Shown here one piece after another: positions 27,688 through 35,336 of a stretch of DNA of 64,000 nt. Both the position numbers and the translations under genes were made by a program. How positions within the stretch are numbered: the first letter of the stretch is position 1; each line of letters starts with the position of its first letter. The DNA is from Mycobacterium sp. 236(2023) (GTDB lineage Bacteria > Actinomycetota > Actinomycetes > Mycobacteriales > Mycobacteriaceae). The notes beneath the pieces were generated by a model. It worked only from the letters and a program-made list of their open reading frames with translations. It was not told where the DNA came from and did no database searches. The DNA is taken from contig NZ_JARSBP010000006.1 in assembly GCF_029623955.1 (NCBI RefSeq), forward strand, positions 310,001 through 374,000, written 5' to 3'.

Positions 27688-29075
27688 ACCTTTTCCGCGG
27701 TGATCTTCGATCGGCACAGCACCAAGTATGCGGCTCCGGCAAGCAGGAATCCGACGAAGAACGTGATGTCGCCGAGTTGCGGAACGGCCGCCGCCACCAG
27801 CCCGACGAGCTTCTCCTGATTGGCGAACAGCCCGACGGACACCACCAGGCCGATCACGAACGCGGCCAGCCCGCCCCAGTTCGCATAGGACCGGTCGTAG
27901 AGCAGGTGCGATACCTGCCTGCCCCGGCGCAGGTACTGGTCGGCGAACACCACACCGAGCCACGGCCCGACCCAGTACGCGATGATCAGCAGGAACGCCT
28001 CGTAGCTGTGGGCCGCGTCGGGCAGAGCCCACCACGCCACCAGGAACCCGGCGACGCCGAAGAACACCGTGACGAGGGCACGCGCGACGTGTGCGGGCAG
28101 CTTGATGCCGAGTGTCACGAACGCCATCGCCCCGGAGTAGACGTTGATTGCGTTCGCGGCGATCGCGCCGACCGCGATCGCCAGCAGTGTCGCTTTGGCC
28201 AACGGCGATGCCAGTTCGGCGGTGAAGGATCCGGTGGGGTCGCCCAGGGACGCCTCCCCCGTCGTCACCGACGCCGCTCCGACGACCTCCAAGAGCACGC
28301 AGGCGGTGAACAAGCCTGCCGCCGCAAAGAATCCGGTCCTGCGCGGCGACACCGACGACGGCAGGTATCGGGTGAAGTCGGCGGCGTACGGCGTCCAGCC
28401 CGCGGCGTAGCCGAACGACGTGCCCACCGTGAGCAGGAAGCCGCCGAGTCCGCCGACGCCTTCGGCCGCCGGGCCCGCGTTGCCGATGTCGGCGTGCATG
28501 AAGATCGCCACCGACGCGGCCACGAAGATGACCGCCAGCACCGGGAACGAATAACGCTCGAATGCCTGAACCAGGTTGTGCCCGAAGAACGCCAGAGCAG
28601 TCTGGGCCAGCACGATGATCACAAGACCGACGAGTGGTCCGAATCCGAACAGCGTCGACAACGCGAACGCACCACTGACGCTGTTGGTCGCGAACCAACC
28701 GACGCCTGCGGTGATGCACATCAGTATGGCGGGAACCGAGTTGCCCTTGAAGCCGAAAGCCGTGCGCGCCAACACCATCTGCGGCACACCGAACCGCGGA
28801 CCCCGCGCCGACAGAAAGTAGTGCGCGACGGCACCCAACCCGGTGCCGATCACGATGCCCAGCACGGCCTGCCAGAACGTCATCCCGAACGCCAGCACCG
28901 ACAGCATGCCGACGAAGATCGTGGCGAACTCAAGGTTGGGTGACGTCCACGTCCAGAACAGCTGACTGGGACGTCCGTGCCGGTCCCCCTCGGCGATGTA
29001 CTCGTTGCCACCGGGTTCCACCGCGACGATCCGATCGCGGTACGTACCGTCGGTCGCCGTTTCAGCCACAGTCAT
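27684..29075 (-). CDS. NCS1-family nucleobase permease (cytosine/allantoin type)
   Basis: The 463-residue protein has about twelve transmembrane helices and the NCS1 N-terminal pattern, FWTWTSPNLEFATIFVGML, followed by VLARTAFGFKGNSVPAI. The family imports purine or pyrimidine bases, hydantoins or allantoin with H+ or Na+. The adjoining, overlapping cytosine deaminase gene suggests a pyrimidine. The ATG at 29075 is selected; the frame upstream to 29213 would read antisense to the reductase gene. It heads the operon permease-deaminase-oxygenase, transcribed away from the flavin reductase gene. Confidence 0.87.
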   Translation of the reverse strand: MTVAETATDGTYRDRIVAVEPGGNEYIAEGDRHGRPSQLFWTWTSPNLEFATIFVGMLSVLAFGMTFWQAVLGIVIGTGLGAVAHYFLSARGPRFGVPQMVLARTAFGFKGNSVPAILMCITAGVGWFATNSVSGAFALSTLFGFGPLVGLVIIVLAQTALAFFGHNLVQAFERYSFPVLAVIFVAASVAIFMHADIGNAGPAAEGVGGLGGFLLTVGTSFGYAAGWTPYAADFTRYLPSSVSPRRTGFFAAAGLFTACVLLEVVGAASVTTGEASLGDPTGSFTAELASPLAKATLLAIAVGAIAANAINVYSGAMAFVTLGIKLPAHVARALVTVFFGVAGFLVAWWALPDAAHSYEAFLLIIAYWVGPWLGVVFADQYLRRGRQVSHLLYDRSYANWGGLAAFVIGLVVSVGLFANQEKLVGLVAAAVPQLGDITFFVGFLLAGAAYLVLCRSKITAEKV

Positions 29076-29114
29076 CAGTTCACCGTCGCCCCGACACGTC
29101 CTGTCCGCAACCGA

Positions 29115-29155
29115 TGCAACCAACAGGAAACAATCGCGCAGTTCCGGTGGTTGCA
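29115..29155. promoter_or_regulatory. Inverted repeat TGCAACCA...TGGTTGCA in divergent promoter
   Basis: A perfect 8-bp inverted repeat (29115-29122 and 29148-29155) with a 25-base spacer lies between the permease gene (start 29075, minus) and the reductase gene (start 29163, plus). Its position suits a regulator controlling both directions. It does not resemble the GTATAC sites, so another regulator would be involved. Confidence 0.4.
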
Positions 29156-29162
29156 CGCGACA

Positions 29163-29792
29163 ATGAAAACCCTGATCCTGAGCGCCAGCCCGCGCGAAGA
29201 CGGAAACTCCCACGTTCTGGCGCGCGCCGCGGGCGACGGAGCACGCTCAGCAGGTCATGACGTCGAGCATCTTTTCCTCGACGAGTACGTCGACCGGATG
29301 CTCGGCAACTGCCGCACGTGCCGTCTCGCCGACGGCCGATGCGGGCTGGACGACCGTTACGAAGAACTCCTGCTCGACCACTTGCTGACCGCAGACGGCA
29401 TCGTGTTCGCGATGCCGCTGTACTTCTACGGGATGCCAGGGCGACTCAAATCCATTTTCGACCGGCTGTTCTGCTACACCGCCAACAGCGCACCACAACA
29501 GAATTTGGTCGTCGGCGGCATCATGAACAAGAAGGTCGGCCTTCTCATCTCGTGCGAAGAGAACTACGTGGGCGCCACCCACGGCGTCGTCGCCCAGTTC
29601 CAGGAACTCACGAGGTATCTACGCCAGGATCTGGTCGGCGTGGTGGTCGGCAACGGCAACAGTCGCGGCGAGATCGTGCGCGACCCGTCAAATCCGGTCT
29701 CCCGCGCACGTGACCTCGGCGTGCGACTGTTCGACATCTGCGTCACCGACTACCGGTTGGACACCGAGCGGTCCAACCGCGTGTGGTCGTGA
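29163..29792 (+). CDS. NAD(P)H-dependent FMN reductase / flavodoxin-fold protein
   Basis: The 209-residue protein has the flavodoxin-like phosphate loop (ILSASPREDGNSHVLA), the flavin-edge motif FAMPLYFYGMPGRLKSIFDR, and cysteines CRTC and later CGLDD typical of the iron-sulfur flavoprotein/NADPH-FMN reductase group. It may supply reduced flavin or reduce quinone-like compounds. The ATG at 29163 is only a few bases past the inverted repeat, suggesting a very short or absent leader. It is divergent from the NCS1 permease operon and could belong to the same catabolic set. Confidence 0.78.
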   Translation: MKTLILSASPREDGNSHVLARAAGDGARSAGHDVEHLFLDEYVDRMLGNCRTCRLADGRCGLDDRYEELLLDHLLTADGIVFAMPLYFYGMPGRLKSIFDRLFCYTANSAPQQNLVVGGIMNKKVGLLISCEENYVGATHGVVAQFQELTRYLRQDLVGVVVGNGNSRGEIVRDPSNPVSRARDLGVRLFDICVTDYRLDTERSNRVWS

Positions 29793-29799
29793 CCGAGCG

Positions 29800-30420
29800 T
29801 CAGTCGAATTCGGGACGCTCGGTGCGGGTGCGCTTGAGCTCCCAGAAGTGCGGATAGGCCGCGAACGTCACCGACGCGTCCCACAGCTTCCCCGCTTCTT
29901 CGCCGCGCGGGATCCGCGAGAGCACCGGCCCGAAGAACGCCACGCCGTTGATGTGGATCGTCGGGGTGCCGACATCCTCGCCGACCGCGTCCATGCCTTC
30001 GTGGTGGCTCTTGCGCAATGCGTCGTCGTACTTGTCGGTGGTCGCCGCCTCGGCGAGTTCGGCAGGCAGCCCCACCTCGTCGAGAGATTCGGCGATGACC
30101 TTCTCGAACTTCGGGTCCGACTCGCGGTAGCCCAGGTTGTGGATTCGCGTCCCCATTGCCGTGTACAGCGGCCCCAGCACCTCGCGGCCCTTGAGTTCCT
30201 CGGCGGCGATGGCGACACGCACCGGACCCCATGCCGTCTTCATCATCTCCTTGTACTCATCGGGCAGGTCGCGGCCCTCGTTGAGCACGGCAAGGCTCAT
30301 CACCCGGAAATCGACCTCGATGTCGCGCACCTTCTCCACCTCGAGGATCCAGCGCGACGTGATCCAGCACCACGGGCACAGGGGGTCAAACCAGAAACCG
30401 GCGACATCCTTCTCGGCCAT
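29800..30420 (-). CDS. DsbA-like mycothiol-dependent nitroreductase (Rv2466c type)
   Basis: The 206-residue thioredoxin-fold protein has the CPWC active site at C15-C18 in FDPLCPWCW and the family's long helical insertion (LPDEYKEMMKTAWGPVRVAI). It matches Rv2466c, reported to be a mycothiol-dependent enzyme that reduces nitro prodrugs and protects from oxidative stress, in sequence, size (207 residues) and position beside pepN. Cytoplasmic, no signal peptide. It converges with the reductase gene (seven bases between the stops). Confidence 0.9.
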   Translation of the reverse strand: MAEKDVAGFWFDPLCPWCWITSRWILEVEKVRDIEVDFRVMSLAVLNEGRDLPDEYKEMMKTAWGPVRVAIAAEELKGREVLGPLYTAMGTRIHNLGYRESDPKFEKVIAESLDEVGLPAELAEAATTDKYDDALRKSHHEGMDAVGEDVGTPTIHINGVAFFGPVLSRIPRGEEAGKLWDASVTFAAYPHFWELKRTRTERPEFD

Positions 30421-30515
30421 CTACAGATCCTCTCGACGCGTTGGGAATGGACTTCCGTTCAGCACAACCATGCACCCACACCCTGTGTTCCCGTTCAGGG
30501 CTAGTGTTGACCAGC

Positions 30516-33239
30516 GTGGCACTACCTAACCTGACCCGCGACCAGGCCGCCGAGCGCGCCGCTCTCATCACCGTCGACAGCTACCGCATCGCCCTCGATC
30601 TCACCGACGGCGACGGCAAGCCCAGCGAACGGACGTTCCGTTCGGTGACGACCGTCGAATTCGACGCCCTCGCCGGAGGCGACACCTACATCGACCTCGC
30701 CGCCGACACGGTGCGCAGTGCCACGCTCAACGGCACCGACATCGACGTATCCGGGTACGACGAGTCGACCGGCATCGCGCTGCGGGGTCTGGCGGCGCAC
30801 AACATTCTGGTCGTCGACGCCGACTGCCTGTACTCCAACACCGGAGAGGGCCTGCACCGGTTCGTCGACCCCGTCGACGACGAGGTGTACCTCTACTCGC
30901 AGTTCGAAACCGCCGACGCCAAGCGGATGTTCGCCTGTTTCGATCAGCCCGATCTGAAAGCGGCATTCGACATCACGGTAACCGCGCCGGCGCACTGGGA
31001 GGTCATCTCCAACGGCGCCACGGTCAGCGTCGAGGACGGCTGGCTGCCGATCGCCGAGCCCGAAAACAGGATCGCCACGCTGTCGGAGGCCGGCAAGCCG
31101 GTCAACGAGATCGCCGAGGAACTGAAGCTGTCACCGCGGGTCGTCGAGGGCCACCTCTACCGCCTCCTCGAACAGGGCGGCCCCGCCAAGCGGCACACCT
31201 TCAAGGCCACCCCGCGGATGAGTACGTACCTGGTGGCACTGATCGCGGGTCCGTACGCCCGCTGGGATGACGTGTACTCCGACGATCACGGCGATATTCC
31301 GCTCGGCATTTTCTGCCGCAAGTCGCTGGCCGAATATATGGACGAGGAGCGTCTGTTCACTGAGACCAAGCAGGGATTCGGCTTCTACCACAACAACTTC
31401 GGCACGCCGTATGCGTTCGGCAAGTACGACCAGTTGTTCGTTCCCGAGTTCAACGCAGGCGCGATGGAGAACGCCGGCGCGGTGACGTTCCTGGAAGACT
31501 ATGTGTTCCGGTCGAAGGTCACTCGCGCGTCCTACGAGCGGCGCGCCGAGACCGTGCTGCACGAGATGGCGCACATGTGGTTCGGCGATCTGGTCACCAT
31601 GCAGTGGTGGGATGACCTGTGGCTCAACGAATCCTTCGCGACATTCGCGTCGGTGCTGTGCCAGGCCGAGGCCACCGAGTACACGCAGGCGTGGACGACG
31701 TTCGCCAACGTCGAGAAGTCGTGGGCCTACCGGCAGGACCAGCTGCCGTCCACGCACCCGGTCGCCGCCGACATCCCCGACCTGCACGCCGTGGAGGTCA
31801 ACTTCGATGGCATCACCTACGCCAAGGGCGCGAGCGTCCTCAAGCAGTTGGTCGCCTACGTCGGCTTGGAGGCGTTTCTCGCCGGACTGCGCGACTACTT
31901 TCGCGACCACGCCTTCGGCAACGCCACCTTCGGCGATCTGCTTGGCGCACTGGAGAAGTCGTCGGGACGCGACCTGTCCGGGTGGGGCCGCCAGTGGCTC
32001 AAGACGACGGGCCTGAACACGCTGCGGCCGGATTTCGATGTCGACGGCGACGGCAAGTTCACGCGGTTTGCGATCGACCAGGGCGGCGCCAAGCCCGGCG
32101 AGGGTGAGACCCGCGTGCACCGGCTGGCTGTCGGAGTTTATGACGACGACGGGTCGGGCAAGTTGGTCCGCGTCCATCGCGAGGAACTCGACGTCGACGG
32201 ATCCACCACGGAAGTTCCTGCACTGCAGGGTATTTCACGAGGCAAGTTCATCCTCGTCAACGACGACGACCTGACCTACTGCTCGTTGCGGCTGGACCCC
32301 GAATCGCTGCAGACGGTGCTGACCCGGATCGCCGACATCGCCGAGCCACTCCCCCGCACCTTGGCGTGGTCGGCGGCATGGGAGATGACGCGCGACGCCG
32401 AACTGCGCGCCCGCGACTTCGTCGCGCTGGTCATCGGCGGTTTGCACGCCGAATCCGAAGTCGGTGTCGCGCAACGGCTGGTGCTGCAGGCACAGACCGC
32501 TCTCGGGTCTTACGCCGACCCGCAGTGGGCGGCCGAAAACGGTTGGCCCGCATTCGTCGACGCACTGCTCGACCTCGCACGCGAGTCCCAGCCCGGGTCG
32601 GATCACCAGCTGGCATTCGTCAACGCGGTCTGCACGTCGGTGCTCTCGCCGAACCACGTCGCGGTGCTGTCGACGTTGCTGGACAACGAGCCCGCCGCGG
32701 TGAACCTCAGCGGTCTGGTCATCGACACGGATCTGCGCTGGCGGATCGTCACCGCGCTCGCCCGCGCGGGCGTCATCGACGCCGAGGACCCCGCCTCGCC
32801 GTTCATCGACGCCGAGGCGGAGAACGACCGCACCGCGGCGGGTCGGCGCCAGGCAGCGGCAGCGGCGGCGGCTCGTCCGCAGGCGGGGGTCAAGAACGCC
32901 GCGTGGGAGCAGGTCGTCGAGGACGACACGCTGGCCAACATCACCGCCCGCGCGATCATCGGCGGCTTCGTCCAGCCCGGACAGGGTGAGGTGCTCGCGC
33001 CGTTCCGGGACCGCTACTTCGCCTCGATCTCCGGTGTGTGGGAACGACGTTCGAGCGAGGTCGCGCAGACCGTCGTCATCGGGCTGTACCCGTCGTGGGA
33101 GATCAGCCAGGACGCTCTCCAGGCGGCAGATACCTTCCTGTCCGATCCTGGGGTGCCGCCGGCGTTGCGTCGGCTGGTGCTTGAGGGTCGCGCCGGGGTG
33201 GAGCGGTCGCTGCGGGCCCGCGAGTTCGACACCGCCTGA
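30516..33239 (+). CDS. pepN: Aminopeptidase N with an internal LuxR-type HTH insertion
   Basis: A 907-residue M1 metallopeptidase. The exopeptidase motif GAMENAG is at 315-321, and the zinc site HEMAH has H349, E350 and H353 with E372 as the third ligand (WLNESF). It starts at GTG 30516, giving MALPNLTRDQA as in Rv2467. That protein is about 861 residues; the extra length here is accounted for by roughly 46 residues near 176-222. This segment reads like the DNA-binding helices of LuxR regulators (IATLSEAGKPVNEIAEELKL then SPRVVEGHLYRLLEQ). The frame stays open and the rest aligns with the family, so the enzyme may still be active. Confidence 0.93.
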   Translation: MALPNLTRDQAAERAALITVDSYRIALDLTDGDGKPSERTFRSVTTVEFDALAGGDTYIDLAADTVRSATLNGTDIDVSGYDESTGIALRGLAAHNILVVDADCLYSNTGEGLHRFVDPVDDEVYLYSQFETADAKRMFACFDQPDLKAAFDITVTAPAHWEVISNGATVSVEDGWLPIAEPENRIATLSEAGKPVNEIAEELKLSPRVVEGHLYRLLEQGGPAKRHTFKATPRMSTYLVALIAGPYARWDDVYSDDHGDIPLGIFCRKSLAEYMDEERLFTETKQGFGFYHNNFGTPYAFGKYDQLFVPEFNAGAMENAGAVTFLEDYVFRSKVTRASYERRAETVLHEMAHMWFGDLVTMQWWDDLWLNESFATFASVLCQAEATEYTQAWTTFANVEKSWAYRQDQLPSTHPVAADIPDLHAVEVNFDGITYAKGASVLKQLVAYVGLEAFLAGLRDYFRDHAFGNATFGDLLGALEKSSGRDLSGWGRQWLKTTGLNTLRPDFDVDGDGKFTRFAIDQGGAKPGEGETRVHRLAVGVYDDDGSGKLVRVHREELDVDGSTTEVPALQGISRGKFILVNDDDLTYCSLRLDPESLQTVLTRIADIAEPLPRTLAWSAAWEMTRDAELRARDFVALVIGGLHAESEVGVAQRLVLQAQTALGSYADPQWAAENGWPAFVDALLDLARESQPGSDHQLAFVNAVCTSVLSPNHVAVLSTLLDNEPAAVNLSGLVIDTDLRWRIVTALARAGVIDAEDPASPFIDAEAENDRTAAGRRQAAAAAAARPQAGVKNAAWEQVVEDDTLANITARAIIGGFVQPGQGEVLAPFRDRYFASISGVWERRSSEVAQTVVIGLYPSWEISQDALQAADTFLSDPGVPPALRRLVLEGRAGVERSLRAREFDTA
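31041..31181 (+). other. LuxR-like HTH segment inserted in PepN (about residues 176-222)
   Basis: Between SVEDG and RHTFKATPRMSTYL, which are contiguous in other PepN proteins, lies about 46 residues including SEAGKPVNEIAEELKLSPRV and VEGHLYRLLEQGG. Aligned by eye with the C-terminus of the LuxR protein at 36568-39165 (AAGLSNREVAEQLTLSVRTV, EGHVYRACF) more than half of about 34 positions are identical. Both DNAs share GTCGAGGGCCAC. It sits between strands of the N-terminal beta domain, away from the zinc site. Confidence 0.75.
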
Positions 33240-33263
33240 CCCGCACCGCCTGACCCGCACCGC

Positions 33264-33296
33264 GAGCGGGCGTGTCTGCTCCGCGACACGCCGCTC
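33264..33296 (+). terminator. Stem-loop after pepN
   Basis: GAGCGGGCGTGTC and GACACGCCGCTC form a 12-bp stem with one bulge and an eight-base loop, 25 bases after the pepN stop. No T-run follows. Confidence 0.5.
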
Positions 33297-33335
33297 GTGT
33301 GCGTACATTCGCGCACGCTCGCCGTCGATGATCTT

Positions 33336-33731
33336 GTGGTGCCAGCCAACAACAGCCGCCGAGCACGCGCCGCGCGGCGCCGCAAGCGCCGCGTCGCCGC
33401 CGTCGTCAACGACCTCACCGACGATCAGTGGGCAGCGTTGAAGCTGGCGTGGGAAGGCTGCGCCTACTGCGGCAAGACAACGGGGACGATGCAGCGCGAC
33501 TGCGTGATGGCGATCTCGCGCGGAGGCCGCTACACGATCGACAACGTCGTCCCCGCATGTGGCGCCTGCAACGCCAGCAAGTGCAATGACGAAGTCACGG
33601 GATGGCTGCGGCGCAAACGGCTCGACGAGCGGCTGTTCCTCGAGCGCTATGTCCGCATCCGAGCAGAGCTCGTGGCGGCAGCTCGCGAAAGCGCCACCAC
33701 GGTAGTCGCGGACGCGCCGTCACTACCGTGA
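33336..33731 (+). CDS. Small HNH-like protein with altered catalytic His (DC instead of DH)
   Basis: About 131 residues with a basic N-terminus (RRARAARRRKRR) and a zinc-ribbon HNH core: CAYCG, then RDCVMAISRGGRYTIDNVV, then CGACNASKC. In active HNH nucleases the second motif reads DH followed by about four residues and SRGG; here the histidine is cysteine. The Asn and the zinc cysteines are kept. The protein may be inactive, or the residue may reflect divergent chemistry. A frame from 33297 begins inside the pepN hairpin, so GTG 33336 or 33339 is preferred. No partner genes are evident. Confidence 0.65.
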   Translation: MVPANNSRRARAARRRKRRVAAVVNDLTDDQWAALKLAWEGCAYCGKTTGTMQRDCVMAISRGGRYTIDNVVPACGACNASKCNDEVTGWLRRKRLDERLFLERYVRIRAELVAAARESATTVVADAPSLP

Positions 33732-33749
33732 CGGCGTTCTCGCGAGACG

Positions 33750-34223
33750 TCAGCGGGGTGAGACGCCCGCCGAGAGCACCCGCACTCCGCTGATCAGGCC
33801 ATCGATCAGGTTGCCCTCTTTGAACGACGCCGCGGCCGCGGACACACCCAGCGGTGCGGACTCCTCGATGCCCCGGCCCTTGACCTCAGCGCCGTAGACG
33901 ACCTCAATCGCCTTCTGGTCCGGCGACACCGCCAGCAACACGGCGTTGTCGGGGGTCGGCACCTTGGCCAGGATCTCGCGGGCTGTGGCGGCGGTGTCAG
34001 CGCCCAGGTCGCCGACGTAAACAGCGAAGCGCGCCTTGGCCGCGCGCGATCCGAACTTCAGCGCGTTGTCGAGGATCACCAGATCCTTGTTCGGGAAGGG
34101 GTAGTGCACCGACAGCGCACCGGGCTCGGTGACTCCCGAGATGCGTCCGCTCGCGGTGATCGCCGAGCCGTAGGGCAGCTCGAGCTCGCTACCGACCGTC
34201 CTCGTCAGCTCACCACTTGCCAC
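33750..34223 (-). CDS. DUF5130 / TPM-domain-like protein (Rv2468c type)
   Basis: The product of about 157 residues shows a TPM-like alpha/beta pattern: NKDLVILDNALKFGSRAAKA, then FAVYVGDLGADTAATAREIL, and VLLAVSPDQKAIEVVYG. Position and likeness correspond to Rv2468c. Function unknown. GTG 34223 is favoured because GGAGG lies eight bases upstream; GTG 34232 in the same frame would sit directly on that site. It overlaps the end of the small membrane protein gene upstream by 14 bases, suggesting coupling. Confidence 0.75.
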   Translation of the reverse strand: MASGELTRTVGSELELPYGSAITASGRISGVTEPGALSVHYPFPNKDLVILDNALKFGSRAAKARFAVYVGDLGADTAATAREILAKVPTPDNAVLLAVSPDQKAIEVVYGAEVKGRGIEESAPLGVSAAAASFKEGNLIDGLISGVRVLSAGVSPR

Positions 34224-34443
34224 TTGCGCCACCTCCGATGGTCAGGTGCGAGCCATGGCCGCCGTGGCCGTGATCCGCAGGTTCGTCAGCAGCCCACAGA
34301 ACGGGTTCGTGCGTCCACTTCTCCGACATGTCGAACGTCTTCGGATGCGGGCTCTTCTTCGAGTAGATGAACAGCGAGAGGACACCGGCCAGCGCCAGCG
34401 GCACCAACAGGAAGCTTGCGTGCACAAGAGCTGTTGTGTTCAC
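34210..34443 (-). CDS. Small single-pass membrane protein with His-rich tail
   Basis: The 77-residue protein has one N-terminal transmembrane helix (ALVHASFLLVPLALAGVLSL), a short basic loop (SKKSPHPK) and a soluble tail containing HGHGGHGSH, a histidine cluster that could bind metal. Start GTG 34443. It overlaps the DUF5130 gene, and a small gene occupies the same place in M. tuberculosis (annotated Rv2468A, from memory). Function unknown. Confidence 0.65.
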   Translation of the reverse strand: MNTTALVHASFLLVPLALAGVLSLFIYSKKSPHPKTFDMSEKWTHEPVLWAADEPADHGHGGHGSHLTIGGGASGKW

Positions 34444-34468
34444 GCGCAAACCGTATCCCACGGCACGG

Positions 34469-35134
34469 TCAGGCCGCGCCCTCACCCAGGTATCGGACCC
34501 ATGCCGGGTCGAGCTCCTTGACGCTGGAGAGCAGCCTCCAGTGCTGGCCCTTCGGCGGCAACGGCGTCGTGTGCAACGACCACCCCAACTCGCTGAGCAG
34601 TTTGTCGGCCTTGCGGTGGTTGCATGCCGAGCACGCCGCCACACAGTTCTCCCACGAGTGGTCGCCACCGCGGCTGCGCGGGATGACGTGGTCGACGGTG
34701 TCGGCCTTCGTTCCGCAGTACGCGCAGCGGAAGCGGTCCCGGTGCATCAGCGCCGCCCTCGTCATCGGGATGCGCGCCCGGTACGGCACGCGTACGTAGG
34801 TTCGGAGGCGGATGACAGTGGGTACGACGATCGTGCGGGACGCCGAATGGATGACGGGGCCCACCGGGTCGTCATGGACGACGTCGGCCTTCCCGCACAT
34901 CAGCATCACCACCGCGCGGCGCAGCGGCAGCGCGGTCAGCGGTTCGTAGGTCGAGTTCAGGAGGAGCACCCGGCGGCGCCCCCAGACGGACGGTTCGGCG
35001 ACGGTTGCGGGGTGGGCTTCGGCAGCGGGAGCCACGCTGTGGAGCGCGCGCGGCGCAGTCGTCACTGTTGACCCGGGTGAGGCCACCGCGGCCCGGTGAT
35101 TCCGGTGGCCGCGTCCGTTCTTGCGCTGCGCCAT
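34469..35134 (-). CDS. HNH endonuclease (Rv2469c type)
   Basis: The 221-residue protein has an N-terminal domain with VLLLNSTYEPLTALPLRRAV, characteristic of a widespread actinobacterial HNH family, then the nuclease core CAYCG, TVDHVIPRSRGGDHSWENCV and CSACNHRKADK. All HNH catalytic and zinc residues are intact. It matches Rv2469c by position. ATG 35134 has GGAGG a few bases upstream; the frame to 35179 is rejected. Role unknown, probably DNA or RNA cleavage. Confidence 0.87.
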   Translation of the reverse strand: MAQRKNGRGHRNHRAAVASPGSTVTTAPRALHSVAPAAEAHPATVAEPSVWGRRRVLLLNSTYEPLTALPLRRAVVMLMCGKADVVHDDPVGPVIHSASRTIVVPTVIRLRTYVRVPYRARIPMTRAALMHRDRFRCAYCGTKADTVDHVIPRSRGGDHSWENCVAACSACNHRKADKLLSELGWSLHTTPLPPKGQHWRLLSSVKELDPAWVRYLGEGAA

Positions 35135-35336
35135 ACGTCCTCCGACCGACAGTCCACCACGGATCCCTTCCGATCGCATGGCAATTTCGGTCGTGTTCGC
35201 TGGTCAGTCCGATGAACTTCGCGTGTCCGGCGGGCCTTCCGGCGCCGATCCACCCATGCCGAAGAACTGACGCTCGCGAAAAACAGGTAGTCCGTTACTC
35301 GTGCCGCCGGTGCCTGCGACGTCCACACTTGTCGGT

